DNA of 64,000 bases from Polytrichum commune (GCA_950295325.1 OX485807.1:10133001-10197000), one strand, 5' to 3'. Numbered from the stretch's first letter, positions 22,350 to 35,244 are shown. Program-made: numbers and translations. The notes: generated by a model from the sequence alone, not told the origin.

Positions 22350-24265
22350 GATATTCAGTATATGTGTCATGCACCGGCCCAAGTGCCGTTTCACATGCAC
22401 TAAAACCACCAGCGGTACACTAAACGGCCCTCTACCAGCCGGTAATATAGCGTGGAAGGGGAGAAATGGAGGGGTTCTTACAGGTGAAATGAATGCTTTG
22501 GGCCAATTCATTACACTAGGTAATGCGCACACATTGGTGCATTTGTTACAGGAGAAAGCACCCGCACAACTTAATGAAACCCAAATGTGTGTTATGTTCA
22601 TGTATGTTTGTTATTATATAAGGGGAATATCAATTGTGTATTTCATTTAGTGTTTGCAACATCACTCTTGGAGCATTCACTTTTTTATTCTTCTTCTTTT
22701 ATGTGGTGTGGTCTCAGATATTTGAAACCAATATCAAATCAGATACTAAGATATATCTTGTGTATAGAGATATCCACCACAATAAGGACACGCTTCCATA
22801 TTCTAATAAAGTTGGCAAAAACCACCAAATGATAAGAATCTGAACCTCCCCCCGCGCGCTTCCCCATATAGAAGTGTGCATAATTTTCTCCTAGATAACG
22901 AGAACCGATGGCCGATGCAATTATATGGGGAAGCTAAAGTTCTAGGAGGAGTTGACCACTTTTCTATTGTAAGATTGAGACCAACTACATCCTAAACCCC
23001 ATAATGTCACTCATTCTCTAGTATCCCAAAACCCTAGGGATGAACTCGTCCTCAATTCAATTGCACTCCATATCGTCATATTTCCCTCCTTTATATCATA
23101 GGTTTGACATTAATGCAAACCACCAAAGAAGTCAAACCACACTCACGCATAGTGCCACATGTCATTATTGGAAACCCCTTAAAATCTACTAAAATGGAGG
23201 ATCCACGCCTGTCTTCCATAACCACCACCATGTCTACAATCCTAGATGGTATTAAAGCCTTCCTCTCCTCTGCTTTTGCCTCTCTTCTCTCTTGCATAGA
23301 AGTTGCGAACACTCAAAGAATCACTACCCAATATGCTTCCAACCTTCATTTTCAAAGTGCATAAATCCACCATCGTGTGCTTCGTTGAGGTGTCATAGTG
23401 GTAAGGTTTCATGTTTAGAATTCACCACCATGAAAGAACACCACAACTCAATGATTTTTGTATTGTTTTTTGCTATTCTCCAACACACCGCTTGCATATT
23501 GTTGTTCACTTTTTTTTTTTAAAGTACAAGTGGAGGGTTTAAGATTTAATGAAGTGCATGATTCCCTAAGCAAGCTTCAAAGCAACACAAAGAGCGTTGA
23601 AGAGTTTCAAACATTGCAAAAGAGGTATGCGATTTTTCATGTTGATGAAGAGTCATTTTGAAGTGATTGTCCAAGTTGTTTGAGGCAACTCATTTAGGAA
23701 GCAATTGTCAAAGCAAAACCTCCATTCCTCTCAATCCATTCAAGCTAGTTTCCAAAGCATCAATTGACTTTGGAGTTCTTGTCATCATGACCTTTAACTT
23801 GTGTCTAAGAAGTTTTGAAAGCCTCTAAAATCAACTTGGAAATAAAAAAAACAACACCACTTTTTCACATAGTTGGGAGTTGCTTCACTCTCCCAACCAA
23901 GTTTCGAAAGAGCCCAATTCAACCTAGAGGTAAACATCTTCACCATGTTGGTCTTGAGAGGTAAAGCATGAATTCCAATCTTAGGGTATTGTGGCAAAGG
24001 TTAAGGGTTTCACACATTACCTAAACACCACCGATCTCATGCTCATACACAAATCCCACTTATTGGTGAAAGGACAAATGTAGCACTAAAAACATGCAAA
24101 CAACCAATGTTAGCTCTTGTTGTGTTTATCAATCTTCACTCTTGATGTCTAGAAACTGTCACTACATCCGGGCCATTAAGTGTTGCTACCTTCCCTACTA
24201 CCACCTCCCTTATTATATATTCAACCCTAAATTCAAACATGTAACTTCCACATATTACCATAGTT
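22350..24265. other. Intergenic, no gene seen
   Basis: Past the eIF5-mimic promoter the sequence is AT-rich, with short ORFs on both strands that lack motifs. A C-rich/GC patch occurs at about 22849-22862. I see no element with paired ends. Confidence 0.4.
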
Positions 24266-24366
24266 GATATTTAGTGTTTGAGTTTACATTTTATATTACT
24301 TACTTTTATAGGGTTATTGATATTTAGTGTATGCGTTCGTATTTAGTGTATCAAACACTAAATATC
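24266..24366. repeat. Short foldback with repeated ATATTTAGTGT motifs
   Basis: GATATTTAGTGTTTG (24266-24280) is exactly inverted at 24352-24366. Two more ATTTAGTGTA copies lie between. The motif resembles the termini of family M1 (CTATTTAGTGTA), so this may be a derived or collapsed member. Confidence 0.5.
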
Positions 24367-24389
24367 ATATTTTGTGTAGCGAGTGCGAC

Positions 24390-24660
24390 GGTGCATTGAG
24401 TAAGTCAAGGCTAAGAACCAATAATTGTGTGTGGCATTACATGCAAAACACACAAACTTGACCAATCATTATGATAAGAAGGGTGTAAGAAGAGCACCAA
24501 CTCTGCCCAATCACAATGGTTAATCTAGGATCTACCCACTCACCCAGGCAAAGTAAGAAGCGTTCAATGAAAGGTGAACAATACCCTCATTCAATATAAG
24601 AATCTCACATATTACAAGGTTGATTTTGTGGTCATTCTCACCTAACAATTGGACTCTAAT
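24390..24660 (+). repeat. Dispersed repeat R3, copy 2
   Basis: Shares GGTGCATTGAGTAAG, GTGTAAGAAG and AAAGGTGAACAATACCCTCATT-type blocks with 10490-10715 (inverted) and 44486-44640. No ORF. Confidence 0.5.
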
Positions 24661-24894
24661 GGACACCCCCCCTTTCCAATGGTTCAAGTTCCAGTTTGAC
24701 AATCACCTTTCTTGATTTCCACAGGTTGCATCTAACTTCATGTAATTTCCGAGAGGTTCAGGCACATATGCTCAAACTTACCATATATTTGTCAATTCCT
24801 TTCATTTTGCAAAGTATTTGGGGAGTTTCACTTTTAAGGTTCGGTTTACCTTAGGTTTTTGCTTGATGCTTACCATGGCTGCTCTAACTCCTAA

Positions 24895-25535
24895 GCAACT
24901 TGGTCTAATAAAGATTAACACAAATGATTGTGTAAAGGGTCTCATAGCGATGATTTGTGGGAAATTATCACTTACATATGGGACGCTAGTATGATGAAAC
25001 TTGCTACATGAACTCTAAGCAACCTAGACTAGGGGAATGATAAAGATCAATGCAAAACAGTTGTGTGGAGGGTCTCCTAGTGACGATGAATGGTGGGTAA
25101 CCGTCACTACATCCGGGCCATTAGTCTACTAGAAATGGATGCCATTCGGAATCCTAAGCCACCCACACTAAAAAGGGTTTTTGGTGTTATGTTTTCTCTA
25201 ACGTTTCAAAGCATCTACAATTCTTATTTTTACGATGATAGTAGCTTGAACATTTGACCAAATTACTAGAAAAAAATGAATTATTGTATCAAATAATAAG
25301 AAAACACACTCGCAAATCTTTACATGTCTCTACATGAAAAAAATATGAAATTGACTTTTATCTTAGTGACTTGGAACTGTAAGTCAACGGAGTAAGTTGC
25401 TCTAATCAAAAGGTCGCACTAATTACCCTATTTGGTGTGGATTAGGGGTCTAATAAAGATCAATACAAAAGGATTGTGTGGAGAGTCCTATAGCGGTGAC
25501 CGGTGGGAAGCCCTCACTGTATCCGGACCGCTAAC
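24895..25535 (+). repeat. Three diverged repeat units (TAATAAAGATCAATAC ... GTCACTACATCCGGGCCATTA type)
   Basis: Units begin near 24904, 25037 and 25446 with (TC)TAATAAAGATYAAYACAAA or TGATAAAGATCAATGC. They run through TTGTGTGGAGGGTCTCCTAG and TGGGTAACC. The second and third end in CACTACATCCGGGCCATTA or a close variant; the first is cut short after ATCACTTACAT. A further copy of the end motif alone is at 24160-24182. The unit may be part of a SINE or LTR; I do not recognise it. Confidence 0.5.
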
Positions 25536-25559
25536 TTATTCTGCTGGAAACCCTTCTCT

Positions 25560-26890
25560 TCTCCAGCGCCGCCTCGCCTCTAAGGGCGGGACAGTGAGGG
25601 ACCTGCGCTTCACTGCCCGCTCCCCACGCTCCCCACGCTCCCACAGATACCCGGAAGATACCCGGATTTAGGGTGACGCAGCCGCGTGGAGTGACGCAGC
25701 GTCCTCTGGTTTAGCACTCTTGGTTTCAAATCTTGGACGATTTTCTTTTGCAATTGGGGTTGGTTGTGAGCTTCATTTGATGCTGGAAGCTGTGCGGGAG
25801 GAATTAGGGTGGAGTTCGGGATTGTGAGTAGGTCGGAGCCTTTCCTGGCTTCTCTTTGCCCAGAGTCCTGGCACTCTTGGTTTGGCGCTCTTGAACGATT
25901 TTGTTGACTGCTGAATGTTGCCCAACACTTCAGGTGCTTTTGCCTTCAATCCAAATTTTCCCAAGTTAGACCAGTAGTATTGCTGTTGCAGCGTGCAGGA
26001 ACTTCCTCATTTGCACCCAGGGCCAACTTGGAAGCATCTGCCATCTACGGTTGAAATTTGCAGCAGCCTCATGAGCTTTGTCATGTAAAGGGAATTTTGC
26101 ATGAGTCTGGTGGAATGATGATGTTGCATCTCCTGCCTTCTGCACTATGGTTCCTGTTCCTGCAGTACTTTCCAAGTTAATGTGTCCACAGTTTCGTTAC
26201 CCACGAAGCTTTCCAAGAATTGGGAAGAAGCTTTCAGCTTGAACCCATTCGAATTCACTCCAAGCCTTACCCTAGCTGCTTATATTTTCCTGAAGATTTT
26301 TTTGGGTCAATCTTTGGGATTCCATCGACAAGTTCAGTGCATGGTGTGAGTGTGATGGCGTTTTATGGTCCAAGACCAAAATGTGGGAATAAATTAGTGA
26401 TTATAAGGTAGCTTTTTTTCTGGATGGATACAAGTTTGGTGTGTTCTTAAGAAATTATCAGAACTTGGTAGCCTGCTGCAAAGTTAACCCAACTACAAAT
26501 TCCAATTCTTTTGCTAGTGAATCTTTAAGTGGGGACTGAATCGAAAGGGATCAGCTTTAAATCTGAATTCTTTCGTAGTTCTGCAGGTGGCGACTAATTT
26601 CAGGTTTATTAATCGGCATTATACTGCACTGGAAGATGTTTGGAGAACCATTCCTTCTTGAACCCTAAGGCACGTTTATTGGAGGTGTTTGTTTGTCGGT
26701 CTTTAAATTCAGGTTAGTAGGAATTATTAGTGATTCAAATGATGAGCTTGTACAGTCTTTGAAACACCAGCATATGGTTCTAGGCTGCGATTATTTAAGC
26801 CCCTTTGGATCCACCTACATTATCAGTTAGTCAGGATTTGCAAAATCATGTCCCGCCCTTAGAGGCGAGGAGCGCCCCCCTTGCAGCGTT
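25560..26890. other. GC-richer segment bounded by an inverted repeat
   Basis: CCTCGCCTCTAAGGGCGGGACA at about 25569-25590 recurs inverted at about 26849-26870 (TGTCCCGCCCTTAGAGGCGAGG). Each side adds a GCGC-containing flank. Between them are GC-rich patches (25610-25700) and no recognised ORF. It may be the two ends of a DNA element about 1.3 kb long, or the promoter/leader of the downstream methyltransferase gene with an inverted duplication. No target duplication is evident. Confidence 0.45.
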
Positions 26891-29117
26891 CCTCAACGGA
26901 GGTTTTGTGTTCGGTGTCTATCCTCCCCAGTTGAGTCCGTGGTATTCCAACAAAACTCTCAAAAAAGAAAGGTCTGATTCCACTCTCTCAGTGACTGTGG
27001 CTGTTTTCATCAGCATGAAATGGTTTCTCGGAGTGATGGGTGTTTTTGCATGGAATGGAATGTTCAAGATGTCGATGCTATATGAATGTGTGTCTGTTGT
27101 GCATCCCTGAGGTAGTAATCTGTCATACTAGTGGCAATTGCTTCTTTTACATTTTCATTCTGACCCGATCCTGAAGCCAAAGTAAGTGGGTGATGGTGCT
27201 TTTTGCATGTCAAAGAATGCTTGCATTATAGAGGTATGTGAATTCGCGTCCGTTTGACATCCTCGACCTAGTATTGCGCCACTTTAGTGAGCCCTCGGTG
27301 AGCGTTGAAGGTTTCAGTTGAGATTCTGACTCATCGAGTAGTAGCGTTTTTCTGCCAGTGATTTTTATGACCATTTTGCGGTTCTGATCCACTTCTATGT
27401 TTCTAATCAACTTCCATTCCGGCAGTGCATGTGTTTCTTCAAATCTCTCTTGTGAAATTTATCACGCCTGAGTTGCGAACATAACTTTTTTGAGGACTGT
27501 TACGTCCTGGTTCAAAAGTTAAACTATCTGCGTGAAAATGTGTTTGAAGATGGGTGACTGTCTTGAGCATTTTATACTCTGATGACATGAAAGCAGATGA
27601 GTTGACATATCAACTTTTAATTTGATGTAATTGGAATAAAATGCGGAGTGTGAAGTTTCCTGGCTAAAACCCTTGGCTCATAATTCAAAGCTTATCTCAA
27701 AATGGTTTATCATGGTTTTGTTCTTCTGTGGCTAGGTTTATCAAGAAACATACGGGGAGCAGCCATGCTGTCCTTGAAGGAAGGAATGATCCACTGTGTC
27801 CGTCCGGCTCTGAGCATCTCATGCTCTCAACATGGACAGGTCTCCACCTTCTTATCACAAAATAAGTATTTCACCTGTGGATAGGATCTCACTTAATGTG
27901 TTTGTTTGCACAATTGTACAATGCAGCTGAATTAGCGTGGCACATATTTATCGTGGGCCGCATCAATATTCAAACTCTGCAAAATTGATGTGTTGCATCG
28001 CTAGAAATTATTGAAGCATCTTGTCACAGTCGGAGCTACTTGTCATGTTTCGATAGGACTGACCTTACGATAATAAAAATTAGTGGGAAAAGTCAATACT
28101 GGGAAAATAATGTGACCCAGAATAATTAGTCTAATGTTAATTGTTGTGGGTGGATGATGCATACTGTGGCCCACTCTAAAGCAGACATATAGTATAGTAT
28201 AATATGGTATTTGAAAAAGGATATCCATAAAGAATACAACGGCTTCGTATGTTGATCTTATCTCTGATGTGTCGCTCACTAGATAGTAGAATGTGATTAT
28301 AGTTTACGTCTTAGGTTTGGGCTCTAAGATTGCTAGCAAGCCCTTGAGAGTCTTTGTCTTAATGGTTTCATAATCTCTTCAGAGTTTTTGTCTTGCCACA
28401 ACCTGGAGCAATCCTCGGGTGAAGGGTTTTCATATTCCAATCGTGGCCCTGAGCACTCATACAAAGGAGAATGTAATTGGGGAGACTGCCTTGATTAAGC
28501 ATCGTAAGTTGTCGAACAAAATTTAGACAGGCGGCTCAATTTTGTGATTCTAGTGAGTCTTTTCAGTTGTACCTCTTACATTGCAATTTTTTCTTCATTA
28601 TGGTTTAGCAGAGTGTGCAGTTCTGGGAAGTACATAGTCAAGTCGCAACAGATCTTATATCGTGGTTATCAAATTTGTGCTAAATAGAGCAGTGTCCATT
28701 GCTTTGTATTTTGCACTTGCAGGCAGATTAGATGCTATTATACCTTATTACCATAACATACGATGAAGTTTGTCATCGATTCTTGGCAAAAAAAATATCT
28801 GATGGGTGTTTACTTATGTGTTCTACTTCATTTCCTAAATCACCTCTTTAGAATAGGAGTTGCTTATTGAGTAATTTTCATCATTGAGCTATAATGGGGT
28901 CGCATATAATGGGGACTGCTCTACCTGTAAAGGAAGGCAATCATTATAGCTCTAAAGATGATGAACCTTACCAAGATTAACAACAATAACATTAATCAAT
29001 TTTTTTTCTCAAGTCTATGAATTGCACAAAGAGGAGGTTTGCGCTCTAAATTTGAAGGATCTTTCATTAGGGTTGGTTGGTAGGTTGGGAACTCATGTCT
29101 GTGACCTTGGTGTTCAG
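26891..29117. other. Upstream region of the methyltransferase gene; 5' exon expected but not located
   Basis: The first methyltransferase exon found starts in mid-codon, so at least one coding exon must lie upstream, probably in 25.5-29.1 kb. A short ATG frame at 27766-27840 ends at CAG|GTCTCC and could encode a leader. Its phase (0) does not fit the acceptor at 29118, which needs one carried base. I therefore do not assign it. Confidence 0.35.
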
Positions 29118-32100
29118 GGGTTGCTAAAGTGGTGTTGAAGAAAGGAAAAACTCAGCTGTTTCGGGGCGGCAATCCCATGGTTTACAGCGGGGCTATTGAT
29201 AGAGTAGTTGGCAGGCCACCACCAGAGTCGGGTGATGTTGTACTTGTTACAGATGGTGAAGAGCAACCTATCGCATGGGGGGTGTACAATTCAGTATCAA
29301 TGTTTGCTGTACGCATCATGCAGACAGAAGATGAAGCCCGCAGGTATTGTACTTTGACTCACAAAGTCATACACTTTTGAGTTTCTGTCTGGGGGGTGCA
29401 CTCTTTATTAGGTCCAAAAATAATGTGTGTGCGTCACCTTCAAATTAATACCCCTTATGTACAAAAAATTTGCAAGAAAAACAAGAATCTAGATACAAAT
29501 TCAGAGATGATACATAACCTTAAATATATATGTACTAGTCCAAAGTATATGCACCTACTCATGGCTAGAATTGCAATTTTTCATTTCCTGCCCAGGTGAT
29601 GGGCCTATTGTATTTTTACATATTAGAAATTTCACATATTATCTCGAAATATACATACAAACTTCAAAAATATCTGGTGAATCTACATCAACATCACAAT
29701 TTTCCTCCTTGAACAGTAGAGCATTGTTTCTTCAAAAATATTTGGTGAATCTACATCAACATCACAAGGTACAACTACATTCTTTGAAACCATAGTGAGT
29801 CAAGTCATTGAAAGAGTTTCAGAAATATGGAGGAAATCTTACACCTTTAATTCTTTGGTTGTGGATCAGAGAACCTGAGTGTGTGCTGGATATGGAGAAG
29901 CTACTGGATGCCAGGATCAGTGCAGCTGTGGAGTTGCGAAAGCGGTTGGGACTTCCTTCTAAACAGACTAATGTGTTCCGGCTAGTGAACAGTGAAGGTG
30001 ATAGGCACGTACGTACACACTGCCTACGATATTCTTTCTATGTTCATTTACCTTAACCCCTAAATGTTGAAGAGGCCAAAAGTAAGTTACAAACATTTTT
30101 CAAGGATATTTTTCTCAAGGCCAAATAAGTTTAGTTATGTTTATTTCTTGCACTTGGAATAGCAAAGTCCTACACCATATCAAACAAACCAATTTAAATT
30201 ATCTATTAACAAATCTTTCTAATGGACGTTGAACTGGTTGGAACTCTTAATTTATTCTTTGCTACGAAATATACACTTTGAGGGAGGTAACAAGTGATCA
30301 AAGAGATCAAGTCAATTTGATTTTTTAAATGGGAAGGCTAACTATTTCTTAAAGGAAAACACTTAAAAAATGATTTGGTTGACATCATGGACATTGATCC
30401 TTATTCCAAGCATATGGATGTAGTCTAAAATCCACTCTTTCCAACTCTCTTTGATATGTCAACTCCAAATGAGCTCTCTCAATCATATTCTGTAGTACAT
30501 TTTTGGTTTGAGCTGAAACCCCCAGGCGTTTTTAAGGGTTGAGCTTATTGGTCTACAAGTGAGGAGATGCCTTAAGTTTTTAGCTGGTGTGCCTCACCAA
30601 GATTTCTACTAGGAAATGGTTAGGAGACCAATGCATATACCTTCAAGTATACCAAAGTTGTACTGGTTGCAGGTTGTCAGGCCTGATTGTAGACATCCTT
30701 GGGGAGCATGTTGTGGTGGCCTCATCAGCAGCATGGGTTGAGAGGTATAGGCGTATGATCGAGCTTGCTATTAGCAAGGCCACAAATGTAACTCGAATGT
30801 CATGGAGACCATCTGTGGAGATTTTGAAAGAAGAGGGTTTACTAGATGAGAATCTCAGGGATACTTCATCTAGTGCGATCCTTGCTGTTGACGAGTTTAA
30901 GGTTAGTGGAAGCATTTGAATCCCTTGCTGAGCACACTATTTACTTCTTATCTCCCAGTTTCTCAAATTTGGACATTAAATGGTCATATAGGTCCCCTCC
31001 AATTATGTTGATTATTGAGCCTAGAATAGTTAACATATTTTGAGCACGTAGTCCAATCTCTTTTAAACACATGTCTTTTTGGTGTTTGTAACCACCACCA
31101 CTCAAATACAGCTGTTTGTTTAGAAAAGTGATCATGAAAGGTGTGCTTACTATATATATATATATATATATATATCTTCATTCCAGCTCAAGTGCTGTGA
31201 ATGTGGGCCTGCAGGTTGTAGAGAATGGAATCCAATATGTGGCATCCTTAGGTGGGCAAAAGACAGGATTTTATGCTGACCAACGAGACAGTCGGCTTCT
31301 ATTCCGATCTCTCTCTCACAAATCTAGTGTGTTGGACTTATGCTGCTATAGTGGTGGCTTTGCATTAAATGCTGCTATTGGAGGTGCCTTCCACACAACT
31401 GGTGAGGTCTTCACACATTATTAAAATGTGTGAAGTTGATCATCTTGAATCATTGCCATGGCAAATCATCTTGAATTGCTTCTAGTGTGAGTTCAATATC
31501 TCTTGTGTTTGAAAAATATCACCCTTTTGTCTAGGTCTTGTGATGCCCACAATAAACTTCACAATTGTGGCAGGTGTGGACTCTTCAGTACCAGCCTTGG
31601 AGCTTGCAAAGGCAAATGCATCACTGAATCAGATTGATGCAAGCTCTATTAATTTTGTAAAGGCCGATGTAGGAGAGTATATGAAGTCTGCGCTTTCTAA
31701 AGGCAACATGTGGGATGTTGTGGTCCTAGACCCTCCAAAGCTCGCCCCAAATCGCAAGGTACTTTTATAATGGGATTTACCCTGTCATCCACATTTTCAT
31801 TTCTTATCATGACAGTGACTAGGTCAAATTTGCCCAGAGGCTGGGAGGAATTTCTGTTTTCCCTGCTTTTAATTTCTATTCATGTCTCAATTTAACTTAT
31901 CTTAATAACTTAGACTGACCAGGTTACATTGTTCATAAGATTTTGCAAATGATCCATTCATTAGAAAATCCTAGATACTATGGGAAATTTATGTGTGAGA
32001 TGTAAAGATCACCATGCAATGTAGATTAAATGTGGTAATGAATAATTATTGCATGTAGGGTCAGTTCTATATTTCTTGTAGCTCTATATTACTCACTTCT

Positions 32101-32573
32101 AGAGTTTTCTACAATTCTGAAGTTGTCATAAACCTAACCATATTTCATGGGCTTCCAGGTTCTGCAGCGTGCATCAACAAGGTACAAAAATCTAAATGCT
32201 TTGGCGATGCGGTTGACGAAACGAGGCGGCCTGCTGATGACCTGTTCATGCTCAGGAGCTATGACTCAAAGTGGCACTTTCCTCTCAGTTCTTCAGGTTT
32301 GTTGCACCTTTTTGTTAATGACGAATCCCCGATAGTTGAGATCCTCTTCGTCATTTATCTCTTATTTTCCACAAAACAGATAGCCGTTGAAATGGAGGGC
32401 TGTCACATCAAAAGATGACGTTTGCATCTTTTTCCTTGATACAGGATGCGGCCTCTTCAGCGAACAGGCGCATTACACAACTACGCTATGCAGGAGCTGC
32501 ACCTGATCATACAATTGATCCAGCCTATCCAGAAGGCGCCTATCTAACAAATGTGTTGTTACATGTTCAATAG
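29118..32573 (+). CDS. RlmI-like SAM-dependent RNA methyltransferase, 3' seven exons (5' incomplete)
   Basis: Exons 29118-29343, 29870-30004, 30673-30901, 31215-31401, 31574-31758, 32159-32296 and 32445-32573 join in phase: two carried bases, 408 residues, stop. A PUA-like N-terminal part ([20 protein letters not shown]) precedes an RlmI-type RNA-binding region ([13 protein letters not shown]). A Rossmann methyltransferase domain follows: motif [17 protein letters not shown], acidic loop [15 protein letters not shown], motif [12 protein letters not shown] and motif [10 protein letters not shown]. Bacterial RlmI makes m5C in 23S rRNA; the plant form probably modifies organellar rRNA, but the target is inferred. 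The upstream exon with the transit peptide is missing. The intron after 30004 seems to start with GC: only AG|GCACGT keeps the conserved GDRLSG frame. A MITE-like element (30052-30543) sits in that intron. In exon 4 the acceptor at 31215 is chosen because an upstream one breaks phase. Confidence 0.85.
30052..30543. mobile_element. MITE-like element, family M3, copy 1 (intronic)
   Basis: The left end CTTAACCCCTAAATG and right end TTTAAGGGTTGAG are imperfect inverted repeats. Much of the interior aligns by eye with 43068-43606: TTTTTCAAGGATATTT, CTCAAGGC, TTTCTTGCAC, TGGTTGGAAC. It lies inside the second intron of the methyltransferase gene. No coding capacity. Confidence 0.6.
31150..31175. repeat. 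(TA)n microsatellite, intronic
   Basis: About 13 TA units, just before the acceptor region of the fourth methyltransferase exon. Confidence 0.9.
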
Positions 32574-33483
32574 TTGAACGCATTGTACATTTTCACAAAT
32601 TCAATGTCTTGACATGACAGGAAACACTCCTTGGCATTCTGGGTCCATAACAGCAAAAAACCCAGTTTCAATATGTTCATTCATCATCTGCTTCACAATT
32701 ATGTGAACATCAATTTTTTTTGATAGAACCTAAATTCATCAAGGTCGTAGGGTCTTGGCAATGAAATGTCACTTCACAAAAAAATGAAACGTATTAAGGG
32801 CCTAATTACACGACATGCTTCGAGTCAGCAGCTCCTGGCTAGGAACTGGCCTATGAATTTGTGAATTTTTGGACGCCCAACACTAGATGACTTGAAGGCT
32901 TTTTGCTTATGTGGCATAATTTTCATCATCCAACTTCAGGATGAGTGTTTGTCGCTCTCATTTAGAAGTGAATAGAGCGTGTTTGGTGAGCTCTTTTGCG
33001 ATGTTCACTTGTTTGTTGCTCACAGCGTAAAGTATCTCATTGCAACTTGTTCTTGGAGAGATGGATCAACTTTGTAACCTTGTGACATTTTTGTTCTTGC
33101 AATGTTCTGTTGTACTTGCCTTGGAGTTGTTGTCATGAATGGAGGAGGCCATGGTAATGTTGCATTATCAGCAGATTACTTTCATTATTGTGGTGCAAGG
33201 ACTTCAGGGAATTTGCAACAGATGGCCATGAAGATTATGGGTTCATAAGAGAAAGCAAGGATTTTTGAGGGAGAATCTATTTGAATCATATAATGAGTGA
33301 GAATTCAAGACCAAGATGTGAATGACTCAGGTAACATTTGAGTTCATCTGTTCTAGTCTTGCCTTAATTTTGCAAAGTATCGATGTTGAAACTAGGGTTT
33401 CCTTAGGATTATGTAGACGTACAACTGGAAATTCTAAAATTCTATGCTTTCAGTTGCCAATATGTATTGTGTAGGTTTTTTAA
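32574..33483. other. 3' flank and intergenic
   Basis: No supportable ORF. The first part should be the methyltransferase 3' UTR. Confidence 0.4.
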
Positions 33484-34060
33484 CCAGTCAGAAGATAGTT
33501 GCTGAATCTATTTCTGCCATAAAAATTACCTTGTTGCCACAATATATTAAGTGGCCATCGTCACAAATGATGAAAATATTCAAAGGGTTTTGAAGCATTT
33601 CATGGGCATATCATTTATAGTAGGAACAATTGATGGAACACATATTCCAATCATTGCTCCTTGGCTTCATGCTGCAGACTATTACTACAGAAGAGGCTTT
33701 CATTCTATTTTACTACAGGCAATTGTTAGTAGCAAATGCCTCTTTTGGTATTTTGACATTGGATGGGCTGGATCAATGGATGATGCAAATTTATGGGGAT
33801 GCAGTGCAATTGGACAATTTTGTGAGGCTGGGAGAATCACTTCATATGCTTTGATTGGTGATGCAGCCTATCCGTTTTGACCATGGATACTATCACCATT
33901 TAAAGGCAGTATAGATAACTTTCTCGTGAAGAATACTGCTGAACTACATTCAATTTCCAGTTGGATGTGCATTGAACGAAGTTTAGGTTTGCTCAAAAGA
34001 GGATGGATGCGGACTTATCAACTGTGCCGGACATTGTAAGCACCTGCTTAGTGCTACACT
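33484..34060 (+). pseudogene. PIF/Harbinger (HARBI1/DDE_4) transposase fragment
   Basis: Translation gives the DDE_4 signature. LPQYIKWPS lies upstream in a shifted frame (33505-33560). Then come VGTIDGTHIPIIAP with the first Asp, FHSILLQAI, GWAGSMDDANLW, and YALIGDAAYPF with the next Asp. After a stop at 33878-33880 the same frame continues with PWILSPF and IERSLGLLKRGWMR, which would hold the catalytic Glu. Such transposases cut and paste PIF/Harbinger elements together with a Myb-like partner. Here a frameshift near 33555, the in-frame stop, and loss of both ends make it non-functional. I see no TIRs, so the element borders are unknown. Confidence 0.8.
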
Positions 34061-35244
34061 GCCTTTGCGAATTTTTGGTGACAAATTAAATGTTGAATGG
34101 CAACCCAAAGCTATTACTATGATTCATGACTCATTACAAGGACCATGTGCTTCAAGGCAAATGCAAACAGAAAGACATCCGATTGCAACAGCAGGACTAC
34201 AAACTCTTTTCAAGCCTTGAGGAAAATGCCCAAGAAACATATGAGCTCTGAAAACAAGAAGCAGCAAAAGAATTATAATTGCTATGCCATCAGGAAATAA
34301 ATCTCCCTCATAATTGGCTGCAAGAAGAGATTCTCTCACAAAGAGTTAATGGAATTCTAAGAAAAAGAGTAACATAGATGCTGCATTCTCAGAAGAGCAT
34401 GATGCAGATACTAGTTATGAAGAATATCATTTCTACAATTTATGTTCTAGCTTCATCATTGTATCTTGCATTGATGCTGGAATATACATCTTCAAATTAT
34501 TAGTGAACTTTAGGGTTTCTGCCAAATTCTTGCTACTTATCTCCATTAAGCACTGTTCTTAAAAATCTTCAGAGTTTTTTTTTTCTTGGCACTACCACTA
34601 CAATCACCTTGAATGGATTCATGTTCAGTGCTAGCACCTATCAATTCAAATCCAGAGAGTTTAGAAGCAGTATTGTGTGCATGTGAAACGATGTTTGCTC
34701 TATCACCCATGAATTCATCCACAAGCTCGTATGAGTGGCACTTGTCTAACCTATTGCTCCCAGACTTCAAATTGATTGCTTTGTCTTCCTTATAGTCATT
34801 GTGTACGCATTGCAATTTCTATTGACATGCTTCTGAGTCTTTGTTGAAATCTGGGGATATGGAACCCAACCTTGCATGCAATTTTCCCCATGAATCAACA
34901 CCTACGCACAGGAAACAATGGAAATGATTAGTGTACTCTTCAAAGTCTAGAATTAATTAAATGTGAAATCTAATCCTACAAGGTAACTACACCTAATTCA
35001 TACTTTAAGGCACGGCAATCAAATGCCCATACCACAATTACAAGAATGCAACATTCTGAACCCAGAGAGCTGAATAAATTTTAACATTAGTCACTCTGTA
35101 TAAGTCAGAGAAACTATGTAAGTGCCCTTGACAATTCTCATGTGAACTGGCAAATGACTTAGGAGAAGAAACAACCAATGTTGCAAAACTCACCTTGCTT
35201 TGGTAGTAACGAGAATGTGTTGCTCATCTCTCCTCGCAGTGTTA
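34061..35244. other. Intergenic, possibly Harbinger debris
   Basis: Short frames on both strands without firm motifs. A minus-strand frame at 34546-34815 ends in a Lys-rich stretch (SAKKKKTLKIFK); it may be a remnant of the Harbinger accessory ORF or chance. A T-run is at 34575-34583. Confidence 0.3.

Noticed and set aside
21947-22351. Plus-strand 134-codon frame in GC-rich DNA
   Set aside because: Antisense to the leader and promoter of the eIF5-mimic gene; looks compositional.
27702-27884. Frame that could be the missing first exon of the methyltransferase gene
   Set aside because: Its possible donor is phase 0 while the acceptor at 29118 needs one carried base.
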